A stretch of 64,000 nucleotides of DNA, from NCBI GenBank assembly GCA_038030265.1, contig CM075937.1, positions 29,740,198 through 29,804,197 of the forward strand, given 5' to 3'. Numbering within the stretch: the first letter of the stretch is position 1; every line of letters begins with the position of its first letter. The notes under the pieces were generated by a model. That model ran no database searches and was not told the DNA's origin. It saw nothing but the letters and a program-made list of their open reading frames with translations. The translations under genes and the position numbers were made by a program. Origin of the DNA: Corythucha ciliata (taxonomy: Eukaryota > Arthropoda > Insecta > Hemiptera > Tingidae). Positions 11,067 through 22,836 of the stretch are shown here, piece after piece.

Positions 11067-13422
11067 ATGCATCGTTCTGCGAACGTCGTCTCTTTGTTAT
11101 TGACGGTCGCCCTTAATCTGGCTCTAGCGTCAGCGGTCGTTCAGCACCGATCGCCGGTCAGGAAAAAGACGCCACAACCGTACCAACCGACGTGGGACAG
11201 TTTGGACAAAAGACCGTTGCCGCAGTGGTATGACGAGGCGAAAATCGGCATATTCGTACACTGGGGAGTTTATTCGGTACCAAGTTTCGGTTCAGAATGG
11301 TTTTGGAAAAACTGGGCTGGTGAGTACAAAGTCGTTCCAGAGTTAGGCGTACAAGAAGCACATATTTGAAAAATATTTCTTTAAAGGTGGATCAGCCGCG
11401 ATTTTGAATTTTATGAAAAACAATTATAAGCCCCAATTTAGCTACCAAGATTTCGCTAAAGATTTCACGGCCGAATTCTACAACGCCACTGAATGGGTCG
11501 AGCTTTTCGAGAAATCTGGAGCAAGGTAATAAATAATCATTATTAGTTTCTCGTGTAGTGTAATGCGTGACGCTTAACCTGTTTCAGGTACGTCGTTCTG
11601 ACGAGCAAGCACCACGATGGATATGCTCTGTGGCCGTCCAAATACTCCTACAGTTGGAATTCAAAAGACGTGGGTCCTCATAAAGATCTGATTGGTAGGT
11701 TCATTTCATTTAACGAAAGCCTATCCATGTCATTTCATCCTTCAAAATGGATCGCAGGGGAATTGAAGCAGGCGATGGTAAAAAAACAAAACTTGCATTT
11801 CGGTCTGTATCACTCATTATACGAGTGGTTTCATCCTTTGTACTTGTCGGACATGGATTCAAATTTTACCAAACACGAATTCCCAGATAATAAAGTGATT
11901 CCTGAAATGTACGAACTGGTGAGTTTCAAAAGCTGTGGTTAGTCGGCTGTGAACGCGTGTTTGTAACTCCAAGTTGTTTCATAGATCAACAAGTACGAGC
12001 CTGAAGTGTTCTGGTCAGACGGAGAATGGGAAGCGCCGACCGAATATTGGAAATCTAAAGAATTTCTAGCTTGGCTCTACAACGAGAGTCCTGTCAAAGA
12101 TAAGGTGGTAGTCAACGATAGATGGGGCCATGAAACTCTGTGTAAACATGGTGGTTACTGGACTTGTCAAGACAGGTACACGCCAGGTAATAAAAAAAAC
12201 TGAAATTTAGTGGCAAGGGGTTACAAAGCTGAACTATTCAGTAGCTCATCATTCAGTACCTAACTCATTTCAGTAACTATTCAGTAAATCATTTTGGTGC
12301 AAGCTAATCATTCACATTCATATCTACCCTGCGGCTATTATTAGGAAAAGGAAAACTACGAAATATTATTTGAACAATTCAAGCCGTTTTATTGAATTGT
12401 GCTTTCCGATGCTTTCTTCACACCAGGTGTATTACCGTTGCACAAATGGGAAGACGCCATGACCATTGATAAAAGTACTTGGGGCTTCAGCCGGGTCTCT
12501 CCAATAACAAACTATTTAACAGTTCAAGAGCTGGTTGACACACTCGTCCGCACCATAGCCTTAGGCGGTGAGACATGATTGAATCTATATTACAAACTTC
12601 AACCACCTCTAGGTAGCATTCTGCGAATTTCTAGGCAACCTTCTCATGAATATTGGTCCCACGAAAGACGGTACTATACCCGCTATATTTCAAGACCGTC
12701 TATTGGGAGTTGGATCCTGGCTAAAAGTCAATGGTGAAGCTATCTACGCCTCGAAGCCTTGGGATACGTGTCAAAATGACACCTTTACACCTGATGTCTG
12801 GTACAATTACGTTATTATTTACTATATTTTTAGTAGCATAATTGTCTGGCGCTATTATAAAAGCATAATTTTTTCAATCAAGTTTCATATTTTATTCTGA
12901 AATGAACCTTACCCCACACAGGTACACAACTAATACCGATGGAACTGTGCTGTATGCGATAATGCTAAGATGGCCTAAATCTTCGGTGCTTTATCTATCG
13001 TGTCCCGAACTCTCAAAAAACTCTACCATCACTTTGCTCGGACTGAAAAATCAGCAGCTAACGGTAAACCCCCATTTTTTATAGACACCTTTTTGAAGGA
13101 AGCTAAAATTCAGATAGCAGTTCTTTCAATTTTCCAGACGTACTCTTGATGTATTCACTGCTCCCCCTTCCCTCTCCTGTTCCTTTTGCTGTTGGAAGAG
13201 AAAGCTGAGATAAAATATCATATTATGTTTTAGAAATACTCCAAGGACAACAATCCAACTCTATTTCCCCTTTTTGTAAGCTGAATTTTAATTCTACAAT
13301 TTGATTCGTTCCAGTTTGTGACAACAGATAAGAAAATGACTAAAGTCGGTCTGCCGGATAAAGCTACGGCCGACAATGAATGGGCGTGGGTTTTGAAAAT
13401 CATTGACTTCAAAGTACTATAA
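11067..13422 (+). CDS. FUCA1: Alpha-L-fucosidase (GH29), 10 exons
   Basis: Lysosomal or secreted hydrolase that removes alpha-L-fucose from glycoconjugates. Exons: 11067-11319, 11387-11525, 11588-11694, 11758-11918, 11985-12186, 12427-12567, 12635-12800, 12922-13063, 13234-13275 and 13315-13422. All introns are GT-AG and frame is kept, giving 486 residues (human FUCA1 is 466). Residues 1-23 form a signal peptide ending ASA. GH29 motifs follow: [15 protein letters not shown] (60-74), KHHDGYALW (138-146), FWSDGEWE (229-236, with Asp232 the predicted nucleophile by family alignment), VVVNDRWG (261-268), HGGYWTC (275-281), NIGPTKDG (340-347). The C-terminal beta-sandwich ends at TAA 13420-13422. 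No frameshift or missing catalytic region. Function is from strong family similarity; substrate is inferred. Confidence 0.95.
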
Positions 13423-13424
13423 AA

Positions 13425-13430
13425 AATAAA
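13425..13430 (+). terminator. AATAAA polyadenylation signal of fucosidase gene
   Basis: AATAAA starts three bases after the stop codon. If used, the 3' UTR would be very short. No other candidate is closer. Confidence 0.5.
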
Positions 13431-14265
13431 ACAAGAATTCATATTTTGAAAATTCTTCCATGAAACATTTTTGAATTTATTGGAAATTTGCTACTGTTTT
13501 TGGTGTAACTGGTTAAAACTCTTCAGTTTTAATAAGTTTTAAATTCATTTCTTCTGTATAAATCCCAAGAATAGGCGCTTACGTATTTATAATGTAACTC
13601 GTCTACACTACTATGCCTACAATTGTCATCAAATATATTCTATCTTTTATAACGTAACAAGAAAAATAGAATCCGTAGGTAATTTATTTTGCATTCTTTC
13701 CTTAGGGAGCTGTCCCATGCTTATACCATATTCTATGTATAGTTGCCGGGGTACAGAAGATATGTTTGGTAGATACATAATACATAGAGGTAGATAGATT
13801 TTTACTGTAAAAAAAAATTGAATTTGTGCCTAAGAACGACGTCAAATAATATCAACATTTAATGCGATCACATTTTGAAGGCGATTTCAACTCTTGAATA
13901 CGGCGACATGCTAGTAATTTCCTAAATTTTATCGGTCACCTCCAGACTATAGGACCAGTTACAGGCCAAGTGACTAACTTTCTTAACCTAGGTGCCGTAA
14001 ATCTTCGGTCATTACTGTCCTTCATCTACGTCACGAGCAGTCCCATATCCGTCTTTGCGCAGGACCCGGGCTTACCGAGCCCGCCGGCGACTAACCATAC
14101 ACGAACCATACGCGGGCGTTTTGGTCGATGCGCGGTTTGTCATATGCGCACCATCGTGGACACAGATTGGATGTAGGGGGCCATGCACCACCATACATTC
14201 ACGATGATTGCACCCAAGGTGCGTTCCAGTCTCTGTTATTCGACCTCAGACCTTCAGCCACCAGG
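13431..14265. other. No gene recognised
   Basis: AT-rich spacer, with a slightly GC-richer part at 14030-14230. Short frames there have no motif. Confidence 0.4.
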
Positions 14266-14267
14266 GG

Positions 14268-14400
14268 CCAATGGGCCAAACCTGTAAAACAGCCCTGCGA
14301 AATTGATTTTTAAATAAGCCAACACTCCGAAATTGATATTGAAAGGGTCAACGTGGCAAAATTTTGTAATGAACCATTTTCCAACATGAAAAAACCGCTG
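14268..14400 (+). repeat. Degenerate ~40-bp GCGAAATT repeat, locus 1
   Basis: Units such as GCCCTGCGAAATTGATTTTT and CACTCCGAAATTGATATTG follow GCCAA-type starts. This is a decayed tandem repeat of the same family as 16370-16620, 18125-18345, 28345-29240, 33330-33525 and 35205-35560. Confidence 0.55.
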
Positions 14401-15216
14401 TTTTGGCTATGAAACCTTGTAGTGTGCGGTATATTAATGTTTTAAAGGCAAATATTTGCATTGAATTAGCAACACCAATCTTTAAATCAAAGATTAAAAC
14501 TGACAGGATTAGGATTTTGAACTTTCCAGCTTGAAAGTGACGTCACAACATTGTTAACAGAACTATTGGTAAATTTTTTCTCCGTTGTTATCAAGCATTT
14601 TTTAAAAATATTGAACGTTATTTTGTGGCTAGTTTAACACTTTATCTTCACAGTTTACGACGGAATGTGTGACGTCACATCCCTATTTCTTAATTTTTTC
14701 ATTTTCTGCATGGGAGTGGGGCAAAAAAAGTTGTAAAGTGTTTTTTCGTGGTCATATCATCCTAATAACTCATTTTCCGCGCACTTTAATTTTTTTTTTT
14801 TTTCTCCGGAAAATGGTCCATTGAAAATAGCCAGACCCGCGAAAGTGCGGCTTTTCGTGAGGCACATTGCGCAATCCCGTTGAATTGTTGCTTGTTTTTT
14901 TCAGAGCCAGCCCCACGATATTGGATTTTCATGAGCCAACAAAATAAGAACTAATACTAATTCAATAAGAACTCTATAAGAACTCTATCGGACCCTACAA
15001 AATGGCTGGTCGAGTGGGCACAACCGTATTTTTGGGAGAGCCAATTTATGATATTAGTTCTGAACTGAACACTTTGTTTTTCATTGGCGAAATTTAGTTA
15101 TTAAAAATAGCGACACCCACGAAATCACTCCTTAAGATGAGACAACCTCTTGGAAATTTTGATATTTTAAGCGTGTGAAATCAGAGGAGTTGGCCTTGTG
15201 AAGCAAACCCCGCGTT
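14401..15216. other. No gene recognised
   Basis: AT-rich; further isolated GCGAAA and CCACGAAATC motifs (14840, 15115) suggest very decayed copies of the ~40-bp repeat. Confidence 0.4.
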
Positions 15217-16357
15217 TTAGTGCATTTCATTCTGAAAAATGCACTATTGGTCTCGTCGTGATGGTGGCAAACATGGGTCATGTCATGTTTTTTTCACGTT
15301 TCAGAACCTCTAGAACACGAATTCAGTGGTCTCCGGAATTCATATATATATATATATATATATATGGCCGTTTCCTTGTTAGCACGATAACTCTCGTAGA
15401 AATTAATTTAGCGGAACGCGCTTTGGCACAAAAATCAGTAGTCATAAGACACCGGTCGGTATGGCATTTGGGCCAAATCGGTCAAGGTGGAGGGGGGGAA
15501 AATCGGGCTTGAAATCGTCAAAAAATCACTAAAAATCACCAGTTGATTCTAGAAGCATCATATTCGGTACGTATACTCCATGTTAGACTAGCCTTTGATT
15601 CCCATTTTAATTTTTTGAAAAAGTCAAGGGGGAGGGGGTGGTGCCCCCGGGGTGGAAGTAAGTGTGTGGTCTTGTTAGCACGATAACTCTCGTAGAAATT
15701 AATTTAGCAGAACGCGCTTTATGAAAAAAATCAGTAGTCATAAGATCCCGGTCGGTATTGCATTTGGGCCAAATCGGTCAAGGTGGAGGGGGGGAAAATA
15801 GGGGTTGAAATGGAAAAAAAATCACTAAAAATCACCAGTTTATTCTAGAAGCGTCATATTCGGTACGTATACTCCATGTTAGACTAGCCTTTGATTCCCA
15901 TTTTAGTTTTTTGAAAAAGTCAAGGGGGAGGGGGTGGTGCCCCCGTGGTGGAAGTAAGTGTGTGGTCTTGTTAGCACGATAACTCTCGTAGAAATTAATT
16001 TAGCGGAACGCGCTTTGGCAAAAAAATCAGTAGTCATAAGACCCCGGTCGGTATTGCATTTGGGCCAAATCGGTCAAGGTGGTGGGGGGGAAAATAGGGC
16101 TTGAAATGGTAAAAAAATCACTAAAAATCACCAGTTGATTCTAGAAGCATCATATTCGGTATGATGATTCCATTTTGAAATAGCCTTTGATTCCCATTAA
16201 GTTCAGCTTAAACAAACCCGGCAGCAAACAGTACGAGGGAGGGTCAAACATAATCGAAACAAATCATGGTCTCAACATTACTACTTCTGGGACGGCTTAG
16301 GGTATCCGTATACAAAATGAAATGCACTCTTTCCGACCGCCAGCTGCCGGAGCGAAA
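15217..16357 (-). mobile_element. HINE-like (Helentron-type) non-autonomous element, copy 1
   Basis: Read on the minus strand, it begins TTTCGCTCCGGCAGCTG near 16357 and ends in a hairpin (GTGCATTTT/AAATGCAC, 15220-15244) followed by TAA. The sub-terminal AGTGCATTTCATT is present near both ends in inverted orientation. The body holds ~2.8 tandem units of ~296 bp (GTTAGCACGATAACTCTCGT at 15378, 15674, 15970), and a (TA)n microsatellite lies at 15344-15365. This architecture, with sub-terminal inverted repeats, internal minisatellite, microsatellite and terminal hairpin, matches Helentron-associated elements. No Rep/helicase is present. Superfamily is inferred. Confidence 0.65.
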
Positions 16358-16369
16358 TTTTTTTTGTTT

Positions 16370-16620
16370 GTTTTTTTTTTTCAAGGAAGATTTGCGAAAT
16401 TTGGTTTTTGAAAGAGCTGCATTTTTTAATGAGCCAAAAGCGAAATTAGACCTTAAATTCGACAAAACTGTGAGATTGGGTTCTGTAAGCTGGTGTCAAA
16501 TCCATGAAATTTGTACTCCAAATGGGCCTAAACCGCGGAATTTCATTTTTGGTGGTCCCAGTCCCGTTATTAGCCCGCTTTTTTGCACGATTTAACATTA
16601 CAAAATTGGGTTTTTAGAAA
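16370..16620 (+). repeat. Degenerate ~40-bp GCGAAATT repeat, locus 2
   Basis: Repeated motifs TTGCGAAATTTGGTTTTTGA, AAAAGCGAAATT, CCATGAAATTTG and CCGCGGAATTTCATTTTT at roughly 35-50 bp spacing. Same family as locus 1. Confidence 0.6.
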
Positions 16621-18120
16621 TACCTATAGTCCAGTCATTAGGTAGTTGGGACAAGAAAAAAGTGCCGGCTAAGTTTTTACGACGGTTTTATATGTCTTTT
16701 GGGGTGCTCGATTCAAAAATCCAGTTATCGACTGAAATCTGATATGGCTTCACCATGAAAATATCGGAAAACTGTGAAATTTGGCGAATTGTTTTACCTT
16801 TTTGCTTATAAATTCGAAAGGACGCATTCTAGAGAAAAAACATCCCTTAGCAGAAAGAAAGTTGACAAAGTATCCAAAAAAATGAGAATCAGCTCTAGCC
16901 TTGGTCTCGCCTACACAGTGCGTTAAAGATAGACCATAGTTTCAACTTGGCCAAAATCTACCGCACTGAAGTTAGCCCCTAGCAGGGCACCACTAAATCA
17001 CAGTGTACCAACTCTGGAACCAGCGAAGCACCGCATATTTATTTTTGGGGGCCAGACTTCATGCCAACCCCCAGTTTCGAACATTTTAATTTTTACTAAA
17101 CGAACATTTTGCGCACCATGCACCTCTCTGGTTTTCAAATTTTCCCAAATCTAATTTTCAAACTTTTGAAGAGAGCCTTTTTCTTTGATTAATCGAGAAA
17201 ACCTGCCTTCTCCCCAATCGTTCCTTCTCGAAACTTCACTTAAATGTCTTGAGTGGTACTTTAACAAGGAACTGCATATGTTCCAAAGGAACGAGCCTGC
17301 CTGTAAGCGTTATCGCTGTTGAAAAACTTGAAACGGTGAACCCGGAAGACGACTAGGCAATTAAATTACTAAATCAAAATCGTTCTTGGTGGGGAGCTCA
17401 GAGAGAGCTTTAATTTTCACTCATCGAGTTTTGGGCTCTAGTCCCATTAGGGCATTTATTTTTACTGGGTTTCCTGAGGTGGTGCGCAAATTTTTCTTAG
17501 TGGGCTCTTAATTAGTTTGATTAGGTTGAGTTAAATTAGTTTAAGATTAAAATGATCCAAAGTGGGGGGGGGGGGAGCTGGCATAAAGTTGGCCCCCTAG
17601 AAAGTCCGGGCCGGTGTTATTTGCCTGTTTCAGAGTGGGTAAGAAATCTAAATGCGATGGTGCGCTGCCATTTGCACGGTATGAGACCGTTTGACATCGA
17701 TTTTTTTCACACGGGGGGCTAACATCCGTGATGTAGATTTTGGAAAAGTTGGAAACCATAGACAATCTTCAATGCATTCTAGCGGCTCGACAGTGGGAGC
17801 TAAAGAGCTGACTTTGGTATCTTTTGTTTGGATATTTCATCAGCTTTCTTTTTGAAAAGGGATGATTTTGCTCTAGAGTACGTCTTTTCGGAGATATGAG
17901 GAAAAACCTAGAACAACTCTCCAAATTTCTTGGTTTTTCGCCATTTACATGGTGAAGCCATATCCGAATTTAGTCGATAACTAGATTTTCGAATTCAGGG
18001 ACCCAAAAAACATAAAGATTCGTCATAAAAACCAAGCCGGCAATTATTTCCTGGATTCACTACTTTTGTTACCAAATGACTGGACTACTAGTAAATCCAA
18101 TGAAATTGGTTTTTTAGTGA
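16621..18120. other. No gene recognised
   Basis: GGTGAAGCCATATCCGAATTT (17950) is close to the reverse complement of ATCTGATATGGCTTCACC (16736-16755), and similar paired pieces flank 16620-18060. The stretch may be an old, very decayed inverted-repeat element. There is no coding signal. Confidence 0.4.
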
Positions 18121-18124
18121 GTAC

Positions 18125-18345
18125 AACCTGTTAAATTGGGTCATATGAGTGGCTTAGCCCGCAAAATTTGGCTTTGATATGGCCAAACCCACGTTTTTTT
18201 GTGCAGTGAGGGAAGTCCACAAAATTGCTTTTTAAACAGAGCCAAGACCCCAAAAATATAGATTTTAAGCAAGCTAATTCCATGAAGCTGGCCTTTTTAG
18301 GGAGCCAAACCCGCGAAATTTGTTTTTCTGATCTCAGCAACATTT
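18125..18345 (+). repeat. Degenerate ~40-bp GCGAAATT repeat, locus 3
   Basis: Five or six units: AGCCCGCAAAATTTGG, CCAAACCCACG, AGTCCACAAAATTGC, GAGCCAAGACCCCAAAAATA and GAGCCAAACCCGCGAAATTT, spaced about 40-48 bp. A 119-codon frame on the opposite strand is a by-product of the repeat. Confidence 0.65.
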
Positions 18346-19207
18346 TCACTTTTTTTTTTATACAAAGGAGGTAGCAATATGTTTTTTCAAGGACTGGAAT
18401 AGTTGTTTGAAAGGAAATATTACGAAAATTATGCTCCGTAAGTGTCAAATCCGCGTATTCAACCCTGCCCAGCTGCCTTCTTGGAAGCACGAAAAGTTCG
18501 GGTATTCAATCACACAGATATGGTCCGAATGCTCAGTAGCCTCCACAGTTCTTTCAATACCTTCAAGTTCAGGGTCTCACGTATGGTCGAGGAAACTCCC
18601 CTTCCGCGTTCTCACTATTGAGACTCCATTCATACCCAAAATTCATGAGTACACATCTTTCTTTCCAAGTTACAAACCTGTTCTTTCCCAGTTAGCTGAC
18701 AAGAAAATCAATTTACGAGAGCACGAATATTTTTTTGTACCATGAAAATCTCTTCAAATATTCCGATTTAAAGATAGAAAATTAACGATTAGGCATTCAA
18801 AATTGGAGTAGGCATGGTTTCATTCAACAGCTCTTTCAGCAATTTCTCTCACGCTCCCACCAACCCACTCTGCACATCTGCGGGCTCGCCAACCAACGGA
18901 GGAGAGGAGGTATTCGCGGCGATCAATATACCCATTAAACTTCTACGCACTCGCCCTTGCACAGTTAAAACATTGACGAAGAATATGAAAACAAAACACT
19001 GAATATATAGGGGGAAGGGGCACGAACTCAGAAGGGAGGTTTTGTTTCCAAAAAACGAGTCGGGTTTTAGATTTAAAAGAGACCAACGAGTTGGAAGCGG
19101 AGGGGTCTTCGATAAACGAGAAATAAAATGTCGGTGAACTCCTATGAAATTTGAATGCTAGGTACCCCAAAAACTACGTAATTAACGTTTTGCTGCACAT
19201 TTCGAAG
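18346..19207. other. Region upstream of TAF10
   Basis: Should contain the promoter and first coding exon of TAF10, but no start codon could be joined in frame to 19208. A 112-codon frame (18407-18745, +) has no recognisable domain. Confidence 0.4.
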
Positions 19208-20992
19208 GTCAGACAAAGAGAATAAACCTGACGTAGACTGCAGTTTGAGGACCCCGCCGGAGCAAGCTCTTTTGAATTTCCTCCCCTCGTTGGAAAACTA
19301 CATATCAACGGTAGGTTTTAAACATGAAATTATAATTAATTTTTATGTTACTTGTTTCCACCGGCACACACTCTTCAAGACCAAGTGACCAAAAATGGAA
19401 AACACAAGTCCACACTTTTGTCAGGATAGGTTTTCTGTTTTCCTCGAACTAATAAAAATAATAATACTATCAGAACTACCAACTATTACGTTTTAATTGG
19501 TTTTGTTAATTTAAATACTTTACTAATACTGCGCACGTCCATGGTCAACGCGCTTACAACAATAATGTAAACACTAAATTAACAAACCCGCTTGTACACT
19601 TGCTTGCATACGCTTGTATACTTGTTTATACAAAACTTGCATACTTCAAATTACGCCGAATGCGTTTTCTTTAATACATTTTCATATGTACTTCGTGCTA
19701 ATTCATGAATTCAAAAATCATTTCGAGCCAAAAACTTAGGATTCCAAATTTCACATGATCATTTGAGGAAAAATTGGTCTGTCCGTGCTGTCATCACATC
19801 ACATCACATCAAGTTCGTGCCGCGCTAATATAAAATCTCCAAAATTATACTAGATAGAATGTGTCGATGACCAATTTTAAACATGAATTTAAAATTTAAT
19901 GAAGCGACAGCTGCGAAATCGCGAGTTTCTGTCAAAATGTCAGAATTTCAACGGAACTTTTTTTTTTAAATCAAATCTTCTTTTTTTTAAATTAAATTGG
20001 ATTTTATTGATTATGTACACACAGCTTAGGTTGATTACATACGGGTTGGTTACTATTTAAAGAACCCTGTCCTAAAACGCTATTCAAAATCAAAGTTGTT
20101 TGTTATTATCATAAAGTTATCAACAAAGGAAAAAATACAACAAAAACCCCTCAGCTTCAAATCTTAATATCGTATAATATATCATCATAATCATATCTCC
20201 TGGACGGTGCATATATGTACTTTCGCCATAATTTACTTTCATGTTTTTTGTACTCGTAATACTAAAAGCATTTCATTCAATGAATACACGCGTTACCCGT
20301 ACCCGTATTTGATTTAAAACAAATGTTTATGGAGAGGAGGGGGAACAACTCTTGTGTGTTGTGTCGAATGGAAAACACTACATGTACCAAACATTCACCC
20401 TGTGTATATACATCATTTTACATACGATTTATAAGTGACAGCTATTACGGGTAATTCCTCACCAATTCAAACACAGTGTCTGGGATAAACCGGATAAACG
20501 TGAAGGTAACAAATCGGGGAGCGGCTGATGACTTGCCCTACTGTACCCAGAAATTATTACAAACAATGTAATGTGATTCATTAATTTGTCATGTTTTCTT
20601 TACACAGTTCCCGGATGCTCTAGTAGGCAATATAATTCAAACCACTGGTTTTGACGCGCCGGACGTTCGCTTGTAAGTGTCAAACTATTACTAAATGCTA
20701 CATAACATATCCTCTGGACACTGCAAAAGTGAAAGATCCTCTTCCATTTGTTCGCAGCGTTCGACTCGTTTCAATTGCCGCTCAGAGATTTTTAACTGTC
20801 ATTGTCAAAGACGCTCTACAACATTGTAAAGTGCGATCATCCAATCAGTCATCATCGTCTTCCAAAAGTTCCAGTTCCAGTAACAGCGGGGAAGGCAGTA
20901 ATAAGCCTCGCACGGTTTTAACAATGGACGACTTAACACCGGCGCTAGCGGAACATGGAATGTATATTAAAAAACCTATGTACTACGAATAA
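19208..20992 (+). CDS. TAF10: TFIID/SAGA subunit TAF10, start exon unresolved
   Basis: Histone-fold subunit shared by TFIID and SAGA; it pairs with TAF3/TAF8/SPT7-type partners in the nucleus. Exons seen: ~19208-19310, 20608-20672 and 20758-20992. They encode ALLNFLPSLENYIST, then FPDALVGNIIQTTGFDAPDV, then RFVRLVSIAAQRFLTVIVKD with ALQHCK, and end TMDDLTPALAEHGMYIKKP plus MYYE, collinear with the conserved TAF10 core. A Ser-rich loop (about 20834-20905) sits between ALQHCK and LTMDDLTPAL. The 19311-20607 intron carries a MITE at 20267-20378. The frame is closed at 19079, with no Met between that stop and the acceptor near 19207, so an upstream start exon must exist. Confidence 0.88.
20267..20378. 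mobile_element. MITE of the GGCGTTTTCC-ATTCAA family in TAF10 intron
   Basis: Left end CATTTCATTCAATGAATACA and right end TGTGTCGAATGGAAAACAC are inverted. The centre has ATGTTTATGGAGAGGA, which also occurs in the better preserved relative at 49472-49600. Confidence 0.55.
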
Positions 20993-21114
20993 AAAACTTA
21001 TACTTCCTTGTCAAAAGAAAGAGAATATTATTTGTTTAAATTTTAGGTAGAAATTTCGTTGAATTTAAATATTTTTAGTGGATAAATAGAAGAATTTCGT
21101 ATAAAAACAATAAA
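20988..21114 (+). terminator. Candidate TAF10 polyadenylation signals
   Basis: AATAAA overlaps the stop codon (20988-20993) and recurs at 21109-21114. The second is the more plausible signal because it leaves a normal 3' UTR. Confidence 0.45.
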
Positions 21115-22710
21115 AAAGTTATTATATCCCTAAAAAATAACATCCCACGAGATACCAAAAAGGAAGCAGTCACCGTTCAGATTCTAATCATTCTAGGAAA
21201 AAGGTGGATCACGTCAATCTTCAACTTGTTATCTTAATTACAAGAAGAGCGAAATTGGTTGGAGGGGCTGGCCTTCAAAGGACCATGGAAGGATAATATT
21301 CCGTGGCTACAGTCAAACCGCGAAGTCCAGATTCACATCAGTGCGAGCTTGGCGGCTTTATAAGAAACTTAAGAGCTGCAGAGGTTTCCAACAATTGTGA
21401 AAAGTAAGCTTGTCTTTTTTTTTACACTAATTTACGGAGTGAATCAATTTTATACGACTGTACATCAGTATAGAACATTAGTTTCACTTTCACCCCGGAG
21501 ACTCTCACATTTTTTTTATTCGGACAACGGCCATTGAATCACGCTTCATAAATTTATAATTGCATTGATGTCCTCCCGTAATATTTAAATTAATTATTAT
21601 TCTTTGAGGCGTGTTTGTCAAGCAAATCAATCCGGAAGAAATCGATGAGGTGTGAATTAATAAACAATCAAGACTTAGGCGGTTTCATATAGGCAAGAAT
21701 TAAACATTCTGATGAGGGGAATCCATTTCATTTTATAACAGTATAGCTTCATGGTTATCTACCCTTTCGGAAAAGATTGTAAAACACAAAGACAGATTAA
21801 TTATAAACTCTTTCTTGGTGATTTTAATAGGAGGAAGATTTTGTAAACGAAGCATTTGTCTATCACTGATTTCAAGAATAGAACAAAACGGAGCATGCAT
21901 CGTACTTTCTAATATTTCTAAACTTTTGTGTATTTCAGTATTTTCTTTGTAATTGTATCAGAGCTATAACATCTCGCCCCTTCAAGTCGATTGTGACACT
22001 TGCACATGATATAACACCTCCAACAATGACTAGAAAAAAAAGACTCAAGTCAAAGCATTCCGTTATTATCATTAAACTTACGAAAGGTAGAGAATAAAAT
22101 ATTAATATACTCGTATGTATGATTAGGCGAAATTTCTCTCGCAGACGTGGTTGATGAATAAAGCCACCACAATGTTTGTCGTCCCCTAATTTGTCATTTG
22201 TCATAATCTTAAGTCACGATGCTCAAGGGAGTGATTTTTATTTTTTTCAAAATGACGAAGAAGCGCTCTGTACAAAGCTTTTAGTTCAATGAAACGTTTA
22301 CCTTCTCACGTTGGTAACAGGGGCAAATGCGCCTGTTGATATTGCACAATCCTATAACTGGTTAATAATAAGTGAGAAAAAGGAAAATTACGGGAAAGAA
22401 TTAATTACTCATTTACACGCGGCCAAGCGTTGCATTCAAGGGAATTCAAGAGAAAGAGGTCGAAATAAATATATACGTATAGGTAGTAATTATAAAATCC
22501 TCTATTACAAATATGTTTGATGGACCTTGCGCACGCTTAAACCACAGTTAGGCGCAGGTGTTGAAGAGGCAACAGAAATTTAATGCAAAATACCGGTTTG
22601 ATGGTGTAGGAACTCATCGTTTCGTTCAAACCACAAATATACACGCGTGCCGATTTCGGCAAGTAGAAAATTATACAAGAGGACGGCTCCTCACATGCAG
22701 GGCAACTAAT
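21115..22710. other. No gene recognised
   Basis: AT-rich intergenic sequence. Short frames (for example 21935-22204 on the minus strand, 89 codons) lack motifs or splice context. Confidence 0.4.
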
Positions 22711-22836
22711 GGCGTTTTCCATTTTCATAAAATTCGGCTCTGGAGCCGAACATTTCCACCGGTCTTTTCCGTTACCAGATGATAAAATTCCGAGAATACG
22801 GGTGGAAATGCTGAATTTTATGCAAATGGAAAGCAC
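22711..22836. mobile_element. MITE, GGCGTTTTCCATTT family, copy A
   Basis: GGCGTTTTCCATTTTCATAA at the left pairs with TTATGCAAATGGAAAGC at the right. The arm continues through GGCTCTGGAGCCGAACATTT and CCACCGGTCTT. Same family as 40221-40360. Confidence 0.7.

Noticed and set aside
16266..16595. 109-codon frame, and similar ones at 53472-53654 and 61661-61846
   Set aside because: They run through the HINE-like terminal module or 296-bp unit; frames are not conserved between copies.
18131..18490. 119-codon minus-strand frame
   Set aside because: Produced by the degenerate ~40-bp repeat; similar repeat loci elsewhere do not keep the frame.
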